Shown here piece by piece: positions 6,526-11,293 of a stretch of DNA of 11,293 bases (positions within the stretch are counted from its first letter, which is position 1; the number at the start of each line of letters is the position of its first letter). The DNA is taken from NCBI GenBank assembly GCA_964478455.1, contig CAYZJD010000123.1, positions 1-11,293 on the forward strand, in the 5' to 3' direction. Both the position numbers and the translations under genes were made by a program. Source of the DNA: CAYZJD01 sp964478455 (GTDB lineage Bacteria; Acidobacteriota; Terriglobia; Bryobacterales; Bryobacteraceae). Under the pieces are notes generated by a model. The model made no database searches. It was not told the DNA's origin and worked only from the letters and a program-made list of their open reading frames with translations.

Positions 6526-9500
6526 CTAGAACTCGATACGAGCTCCCAGTTGGACGCGCCGTCCATAGGTCAAGTACGCCTGGTTGGTGATGGCGCCGAA
6601 GTTGGCGTCATCCACGTCGGTGGACGGATCGCCCCAACTCATGTTGTTGAGCAAGTTGAAGGCGTCGGCCTTCAACTGGACCTTGAACCGCTCGGTGACC
6701 CGGAAGTCCTTGGCCAGCGAGCCGTTCACGTTGAAGACACCCGGCCCGTACAGGCCATCGAAGTACCATGGATTCCGGCGCGGCGTGAAATCGGGCAGTC
6801 GTTCGAAGCCTGAGCTCTGAAACCACTGCCCGGGAGACGGGCTGCCCACCTTGGGGTCAGAGCCGTCCCACAGCATCCCGCCGAAATGCAGTAGGTTGCC
6901 GGAGCGCCAGTAGATGACCGGGCTCAGTTTCCAGCCGCCCAGGATGGCGTCCACCACCCGAGGAGCGCTGCTCATGAAGGTACGCCCTTTACCAAACGGC
7001 ACGTCCCAGGTGCCGGCCAGTGTGAACCGCTGGCGGTACGTGTTCGGCTCCAGCCACGTGTACTTGCGATTGTAATTGTCGATGTCATCGTAGAACTGCT
7101 CACCCTTTTCCACATGGTAGCTGTAACCGACGAGCAGCGAGAGCCCATGGCTGTAATTCTTCTGAAGTTTGATCTGCAAGGCCTGGTATTTCATCGCGCC
7201 GCCGTCGAACCCGTCGACGACAGTAATGTCACCGTAATGCGGATACGGCCTGGCCAGCTCCGTCACGCCCACTTGCGGCTGGTAGCGGAGCTGACCCGGA
7301 AACTTCTCCACCGGCAGCAGGTTGTAGAACGGATTGTCGATCACCCCCAGGATCTGCTCTTTGTACGTATAGGCGATCTGGGGATCGACCTGGTTGATGT
7401 TGTAGTCGGTCTCGAATACCTGGCCGGTCCGGTTGAGAAAGTAGGTAACATCGAGCACCATCGAGAACGGCAACTGCCGCTGCACGGAGACGTTGACCCG
7501 GTCGCTGTTACTGCGCTTGCGGTCCGGGCTGAAATAGTACAGCGAGTTCCCGAGCATGGTGTAGATGCCGAGGCTCTTCTGATAGGAGGGCGCGATCGGG
7601 TTGCTGGGCGGGAACGGGTTTCGCAGGTCCATCAGCGGCACGCCCTGGATCGGATCGGGAGCGCCGGTGAAGTTGCTGTAGCCATAGATTGGAAACCCGC
7701 TGAGCTGGTCGTGGCTGGAATTCGTGGTCCAGGGGGTCACGTAGCGTCCGTAGGCTCCCCGTATCACCGTCTTGTCGTTCAGCCGGTAGGCCGCCCCGAT
7801 GCGTGGCGATATCGTCCCCCACCCGCCGTCCCACGATCCCGGATGTTCGTCGCTGGCGAATTGAAAGGCCCCGGTCATCTTCCACGTCCCTTTGTAGAAC
7901 TGGGCGACATCGGCCGGCATCGTGACGCCTTGTAACTCGGGTATGGCGGCGTCGAGATCCAGGGCACGGGTCACCCGGTTTTGCTCATCCTGGTACGGCG
8001 ACTCCCACTCGTAGCGCAAGCCAAGGTTCAAGGTGAGGTTTCGGGTCGCTTTCCAGTCATCGTTGAGGTAGAAGCCGTAGAAGCGCCGCTGAACCTTGGG
8101 CTTGATGCTCACCGGAAAGCCGGTGGCACCACTGTCCCAATTGTTCCCGTTGGAGCCCCAGTCGGTGGCGACGGCCGTCGGGGCGATGGCTCCCAGAAGG
8201 AACGTCGCATAGGCGTCGCCGGACAAGAGGAGGTTCGGATTTACATAGGTGTCTGCTGTCGGTTGCGGGTCAAAGCCGAAGCCGGGGTTGACCAGCAGCA
8301 GCAGACTGTCCGTCGTGTTGCGACGGATGTCCACGCCCGTTTTCAGGTAGTGTGATCCGCGCTGCTGGGCGAGCTTGGCGCTGAACTCCCAGGCGTGCGG
8401 AGTTTCATGCCAAAGGCCTCCGCCGGGACCCATGTGGGTGCACGGGAAGGCGTTCGGGTTGCAGACGCTCATGCGCGGGATCAGTTTCGGGATCCCCGGG
8501 TCCGCGAACACGACCTTGTAAAAGTCAGAGTTCGGGAAGACGCCTTCCCAGGACCATTCGTCGGCGAACTCGGTCGCAAAATGGGAAGTGTCCCGGAAGT
8601 TGTGGTAGCCACCATGGAAGTTGAGAATCGTCGAGGGGCTGACCGTGTAGGTGGCGTCGCCGGCGTACGAGGTCATGTTGTAGTCGGCGCCGCGGTCCGA
8701 CATGTAAATCGGCGAGCCCGTAGGATTGCCGACCACCTGCACCGGCGTGCGGGTGACGCTCGCCCGGCCGTAAATCCTGAGCTTGTCGCTGACAATGTAG
8801 TCCACGCGATCCGAGAAGTTCTTGTAGGGGTACTTGATCGGAGTGGACACCACATAGTTATTGGTGCGAAGCGCGTCGATTCCAGGACCGTTCGGCTTCC
8901 AGAGCTGGCCGATGTACCTGGCGGCGACCGGCGCGATCTGGCTGGAGGGGATCCGGTTGTTGCCAAACGGGGTGCGTGTGACCGTGCCATCGGGAGCCGT
9001 TTGCGTGCTCCACGGATCGTAGATCGGCCGCAGCGCGCCGTCGTCGGTCAGGCTCTGGGAGAAGTCTCCGCTACGTTCCAAGTCGGTGGGCACCGAGTTA
9101 TAGAGCGCTCCGGGTTCGACTTTGTTCCACAGCTCGAAACCGGCAAAGTTGAACAGCCGGTCTTTGAGGATGCGACCACCGAAGGTGAAGCCGAACATGT
9201 TGTTACGGGTCTGGTTTTCGGTGCGATACACCCGGTTCTCCAGAGCATTCCAGTACGGGCGGGCGTACTGTGCGAATGCGGATCCATGGTACTCGTTGGT
9301 GCCGGCTTTCATCACCACGCTGATCGCGGACCCGGAGCTGTGCCCGTACTCGGCATCCACGGCGTTTTGCAGAACGTTGACTTCCTGCACCATGTCCGGC
9401 GAAGGAACATAACCCGTCTTCACGCTGATTCCGGAGGGGCTGCCGTCCACTTGCAGGTCATTGGTGAACTGACCGCTGCCCCCGATCCGCAAGTTGTTGG

Positions 9501-10032
9501 ATGCCCACGTGTCGTACGGGTTGTCTTCACCCCAGGATGTGCTCTCGACCGACGGATCCAACTGCGCCAGCAGGAAGGGGTTGCGATACAACTGCGGGAG
9601 GCTCTGGGTGAGCTTCTGGTCCACCGTGGTCTCCAGCTTGGCGGTGTTGAGCTGAAGGGTGGCGGCCTCGGCGACGACGGAGATGGTTTCTATCACTTCG
9701 CCGGGCTTCAGCGTGGCGTCCAGCGTCAAATCGGCGCGGGATGGCACGTTGATGTTTTCGAGCACGAACTTGCTGAATCCGGCGTGTTCCACGGTGAGGT
9801 TGTAACTGCCGGGTTCCACGAGGTCAAACAGGTAGCGGCCCGTCTCGCCCGTATGGCGGACGACCTCCACGCCCGTCCTGTTGTTGAGCAGCGTTACCTT
9901 TGCGCCTGGGATTGCGGCGGTCGACGAATCCATGATGGTCCCCTGGATCCGGCCGCGGTATTCCTGCCCGAACACTGCCGTCGCGAGCAGCGCGAGCAAA
10001 GCTGCGGCTGAGAAAAGCTTCCTAGACCTCAT
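6526..10032 (-). CDS. TonB-dependent-receptor-like outer-membrane protein with N-terminal carboxypeptidase-regulatory domain (Oar-like)
   Basis: The 1168-residue protein has a signal peptide (residues 1-22, cleavage before QEYRG). A CarboxypepD_reg-type beta-sandwich follows at about 25-108 (GTIMDSSTAAIPGAKVTL, TGETGRYLFDLVEPGSY). A plug-like domain lies at about 115-245 (LQVDGSPSG, VNVLQNAVDAEYG, SGSAISVVMKAGTNEYHG). The rest is a long beta-barrel rich in aromatic strands, ending in the strand GRRVQLGARIEF with the terminal Phe typical of BAM substrates. Such proteins import large ligands or act in adhesion; the substrate is unknown. I see no clear TonB box. The start at 10032 is set by a GAGGAG ribosome site 9 nt upstream and by the signal peptide; the open frame continues to 10269 but those 79 residues look non-coding. 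The gene stands alone, with its own promoter candidate and terminator, and has no SusD or hydrolase partner in the window. Confidence 0.88.
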   Translation of the reverse strand: MRSRKLFSAAALLALLATAVFGQEYRGRIQGTIMDSSTAAIPGAKVTLLNNRTGVEVVRHTGETGRYLFDLVEPGSYNLTVEHAGFSKFVLENINVPSRADLTLDATLKPGEVIETISVVAEAATLQLNTAKLETTVDQKLTQSLPQLYRNPFLLAQLDPSVESTSWGEDNPYDTWASNNLRIGGSGQFTNDLQVDGSPSGISVKTGYVPSPDMVQEVNVLQNAVDAEYGHSSGSAISVVMKAGTNEYHGSAFAQYARPYWNALENRVYRTENQTRNNMFGFTFGGRILKDRLFNFAGFELWNKVEPGALYNSVPTDLERSGDFSQSLTDDGALRPIYDPWSTQTAPDGTVTRTPFGNNRIPSSQIAPVAARYIGQLWKPNGPGIDALRTNNYVVSTPIKYPYKNFSDRVDYIVSDKLRIYGRASVTRTPVQVVGNPTGSPIYMSDRGADYNMTSYAGDATYTVSPSTILNFHGGYHNFRDTSHFATEFADEWSWEGVFPNSDFYKVVFADPGIPKLIPRMSVCNPNAFPCTHMGPGGGLWHETPHAWEFSAKLAQQRGSHYLKTGVDIRRNTTDSLLLLVNPGFGFDPQPTADTYVNPNLLLSGDAYATFLLGAIAPTAVATDWGSNGNNWDSGATGFPVSIKPKVQRRFYGFYLNDDWKATRNLTLNLGLRYEWESPYQDEQNRVTRALDLDAAIPELQGVTMPADVAQFYKGTWKMTGAFQFASDEHPGSWDGGWGTISPRIGAAYRLNDKTVIRGAYGRYVTPWTTNSSHDQLSGFPIYGYSNFTGAPDPIQGVPLMDLRNPFPPSNPIAPSYQKSLGIYTMLGNSLYYFSPDRKRSNSDRVNVSVQRQLPFSMVLDVTYFLNRTGQVFETDYNINQVDPQIAYTYKEQILGVIDNPFYNLLPVEKFPGQLRYQPQVGVTELARPYPHYGDITVVDGFDGGAMKYQALQIKLQKNYSHGLSLLVGYSYHVEKGEQFYDDIDNYNRKYTWLEPNTYRQRFTLAGTWDVPFGKGRTFMSSAPRVVDAILGGWKLSPVIYWRSGNLLHFGGMLWDGSDPKVGSPSPGQWFQSSGFERLPDFTPRRNPWYFDGLYGPGVFNVNGSLAKDFRVTERFKVQLKADAFNLLNNMSWGDPSTDVDDANFGAITNQAYLTYGRRVQLGARIEF

Positions 10033-10041
10033 TTGCGTACA

Positions 10042-10047
10042 CTCCTC
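10042..10047 (-). promoter_or_regulatory. Shine-Dalgarno site that fixes the receptor start
   Basis: On the minus strand GAGGAG lies 9 nt before the ATG at 10032. It supports this start over the upstream in-frame ATG at 10269, which would put 79 low-quality residues ahead of an otherwise normal signal peptide and would run across the receptor's promoter candidate and part of the groE operator. Confidence 0.7.
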
Positions 10048-10084
10048 TCTTTCCGATCTTCGACCCTGAAGCACAACACGGTCC

Positions 10085-10114
10085 ACTATACACCTTGTTC
10101 CCCCTCCGCACCAA
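10085..10114 (-). promoter_or_regulatory. Candidate promoter of the outer-membrane receptor gene
   Basis: On the minus strand TTGGTG (10109-10114) and TATAGT (10085-10090) are separated by 18 nt. The -10 box matches five of six consensus bases and the -35 three of six. The transcript would start near 10078, giving a leader of about 45 nt with the GAGGAG site in place. This is a reasonable but unproven assignment. Confidence 0.4.
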
Positions 10115-10262
10115 CTGTGGCGGGCAGCGCCAAACGCCGTCAGCCTGGGGACTGCCGTGATGGGCGGCGCCGGAGTCAATCTCCCAGGCGGAGTCAGCCC
10201 AATTCCGGTCAACGGAGTCGCGTTTCCGATCTGCTTATTTTTCAATAAACTACAGTGGCATC

Positions 10263-10289
10263 TTGTCACTCTCCCTCCAAGTGTGCTAA
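10263..10289 (+). promoter_or_regulatory. CIRCE operator (HrcA binding site) of groESL
   Basis: The consensus is TTAGCACTC-N9-GAGTGCTAA. Here the left arm TTGTCACTC (10263-10271) has two mismatches and the right arm GTGTGCTAA (10281-10289) has one, with exactly 9 nt between them. In bacteria with this system HrcA binds CIRCE and represses groE until heat stress removes it. The site lies 77 nt before groES and overlaps the predicted promoter, so bound HrcA should block RNA polymerase. hrcA itself is not in the window. Confidence 0.8.
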
Positions 10290-10292
10290 AAA
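10263..10292 (+). promoter_or_regulatory. Predicted groESL promoter overlapping CIRCE
   Basis: TTGTCA (10263-10268, five of six against TTGACA) and TAAAAA (10287-10292, a weaker -10) are 18 nt apart. Transcription would start near 10299, leaving a 5' leader of about 67 nt that contains a short hairpin. The placement fits the usual overlap of CIRCE with a vegetative sigma promoter. The -10 assignment is tentative. Confidence 0.45.
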
Positions 10293-10365
10293 AGTGGCTT
10301 GGGCCGGCGTTCGCCCGGCTCTCTGTGGTGTCTCAAGTCTCTCGATCACTCATGGAGGTTGTGCA

Positions 10366-10665
10366 ATGAACATTCGTCCGCTTCACGACCGCATTGTGGT
10401 CAAACGGATCGAAGAAAAGGAAACGGTTCAGGGAGGGATCATCATCCCTGATACCGCGAAGGAAAAGCCTCAGGAAGGCGAGGTGGTGGCCGTAGGGAAG
10501 GGCAAGCGCCTGGAAGACGGCAAGGTGGTTCCCCTCGATGTGAAGGCCGGGGACCGGATTCTGTTCGGCAAGTACTCGGGCAACGAGATCAAGATCGACG
10601 GCGAAGAGTACTTGATCATGCGCGAGGATGAGGTTCTCGGGGTCATCGAGAACGGCAAGAAGTAG
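10366..10665 (+). CDS. groES: GroES co-chaperonin (10 kDa)
   Basis: The 99-residue product is a full-length GroES. It starts with IRPLHDRIVVKR, carries the mobile loop at about residues 16-32 with the hydrophobic GIIIP segment (24-28) that contacts GroEL, then DTAKEKP, the GEVVAVGKG core strand, AGDRILFGKYSG and the C-terminal EYLIMREDEVLGVI. It caps the GroEL ring as a heptamer and closes the folding chamber in the cytoplasm. The ATG at 10366 is fixed by GGAGG (10354-10358) 7 nt upstream and by homology; the frame is open back to 10255 but the added residues are non-coding leader. groEL follows 15 nt after the stop, the normal bicistronic arrangement, under CIRCE control. Confidence 0.98.
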   Translation: MNIRPLHDRIVVKRIEEKETVQGGIIIPDTAKEKPQEGEVVAVGKGKRLEDGKVVPLDVKAGDRILFGKYSGNEIKIDGEEYLIMREDEVLGVIENGKK

Positions 10666-10680
10666 AAAAGGAGATTGTCA

Positions 10681-11293
10681 ATGGCAGCGAAGCAAATCGT
10701 ATACAGCGAGAATTCCCGGCAGGCAATCCTGCGCGGCGTCAATCAGCTTGCCGACGCAGTGAAGGTGACGCTGGGCCCGAAAGGGCGCAACGTCGTGCTC
10801 GAGAAGAAGTTCGGCGGCCCGACGATCACCAAGGACGGCGTGACGGTGGCCAAGGAGATCGAGCTGAAAGATCCGCTCGAGAACATGGGCGCGCAGATGG
10901 TGCGCGAAGTGGCGTCGAAGACATCGGACGTGGCCGGCGACGGCACGACGACGGCGACGATCCTGGCGCAGGCGATCTTCCGCGAGGGCGTGAAGAGCGT
11001 CGCCGCGGGCGCGAACCCGATGGCGTTGAAGCGCGGGATCGAGAAAGCCGTGGACGTGGTTGTCGAAGAGATCAAGAAGTACAGCAAGCCGGTGTCGGGC
11101 GAGGCGATCGCGCAGGTGGGTACGATCTCGGCCAACGGCGACACGACCATTGGCGACCGGATCGCCGAGGCGATGAAGAAGGTCGGCAAGGACGGCGTCA
11201 TCACGGTCGAGGAAGGCAAGACGATGGAGACGACGACCGAGACCGTGGAAGGCATGCAATGCGACCGCGGGTACCTCTCGCCGTACTTCATCA
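10681..11293 (+). CDS. groEL: GroEL chaperonin (60 kDa), N-terminal part, cut by the window edge
   Basis: The first 204 codons of groEL are present; the full protein is usually about 540 residues. The equatorial domain shows the ATP-site motifs LGPKGRNV (31-38), TKDGVTVAKEI (50-60, with Asp52) and GDGTTTAT (86-93, with Asp87). KDGVITVEEG (170-179) and the start of the apical domain follow. As a double ring of seven subunits it folds proteins in an ATP-driven cycle with GroES. The start is set by AAGGAG (10668-10673), 7 nt before the ATG, and by the standard 15-nt spacing from groES. Codon use is strongly biased to GC-ending codons, as expected for a very highly expressed gene. Residue 194 is Cys where GMQFDRGYLSPYF normally has Phe. 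The frame is intact to the edge. Confidence 0.98.
   Translation, partial: MAAKQIVYSENSRQAILRGVNQLADAVKVTLGPKGRNVVLEKKFGGPTITKDGVTVAKEIELKDPLENMGAQMVREVASKTSDVAGDGTTTATILAQAIFREGVKSVAAGANPMALKRGIEKAVDVVVEEIKKYSKPVSGEAIAQVGTISANGDTTIGDRIAEAMKKVGKDGVITVEEGKTMETTTETVEGMQCDRGYLSPYFI

Larger units (their letters stand above)
10033..10365. other. Divergent intergenic control region between receptor gene and groES
   Basis: This 333-nt stretch has no gene that I can support. It carries the leftward receptor promoter candidate (10085-10114) and the rightward groE promoter with its CIRCE operator (10263-10292). Between them lie three copies of the heptamer CGGAGTC (10171-10177, 10189-10195, 10213-10219). 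An AT-rich patch at about 10230-10255 precedes the groE promoter. In the groE leader, 10301-10307 and 10315-10321 can form a 7-bp hairpin (one G-U pair) around a 7-nt loop. Confidence 0.6.

Noticed and set aside
8395..10011. A 538-codon plus-strand open frame opposite the receptor gene
   Set aside because: It is a GC-rich antisense shadow: the composition is rich in Arg, Val, Gly and His with no domain pattern, and the minus-strand frame carries a clear signal peptide, plug and barrel.
10144..10188. Inverted repeat CCTGGG/CCCAGG in the divergent region
   Set aside because: Only 6 bp with a 33-nt loop, which is easily expected by chance at this GC content.
10033..10269. Upstream extension of the receptor gene by 79 codons
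   Set aside because: It would cross the divergent control region, touch the groE CIRCE site and sit ahead of a normal signal peptide that has its own ribosome site.
10678..11291. Two minus-strand open frames opposite groEL
   Set aside because: They are shadows of the strongly codon-biased groEL sequence. The plus-strand GroEL match is unmistakable.

Overview
The window looks like a chromosomal segment from a GC-rich Gram-negative bacterium, most likely an Acidobacteriota of the Solibacter/Bryobacter type. This assignment is inferred from gene style, not from a search. The clues are a very large TonB-receptor-like protein with an N-terminal carboxypeptidase-regulatory domain (an expanded family in that group), an ASPIC/UnbV (CRTAC1-type) propeller protein beside a long TPR protein, a large LptC/LptA-like protein, and a groESL operon with a CIRCE (HrcA) operator. 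There are no mobile elements, CRISPR arrays or RNA genes.

Layout. Positions 1-147 are non-coding and hold a weak inverted repeat and a candidate leftward promoter for an unseen gene. Positions 148-6405 hold three tightly packed minus-strand genes, transcribed right to left: a 770-residue secreted TPR protein, a secreted seven-repeat FG-GAP/ASPIC-UnbV protein whose GTG start overlaps the previous stop by one base, and, 7 nt later, a membrane-anchored LptC/LptA-like protein. Positions 6406-6525 hold a good Rho-independent terminator for the gene upstream and a weak promoter candidate for the three-gene unit. Positions 6526-10032 hold a minus-strand outer-membrane receptor-like protein of 1168 residues. 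Positions 10033-10365 are a divergent control region with the receptor's promoter candidate on one side and the CIRCE-controlled groE promoter on the other. Positions 10366-11293 hold groES and the first 204 codons of groEL, on the plus strand.

How the genes may work together. All four minus-strand proteins appear to be exported or envelope-associated: an outer-membrane receptor, a TPR scaffold, a calcium-binding propeller and a lipopolysaccharide-transport-like protein. The coupling of the last three suggests co-production and perhaps a shared envelope role, but the sequence does not prove a joint function. groESL is an independent heat-shock operon. I see no clear undescribed system. The most interesting points are the TPR/propeller/Lpt-like cluster, the fused Lpt-like protein, the imperfect CIRCE and an unusual Cys in GroEL.
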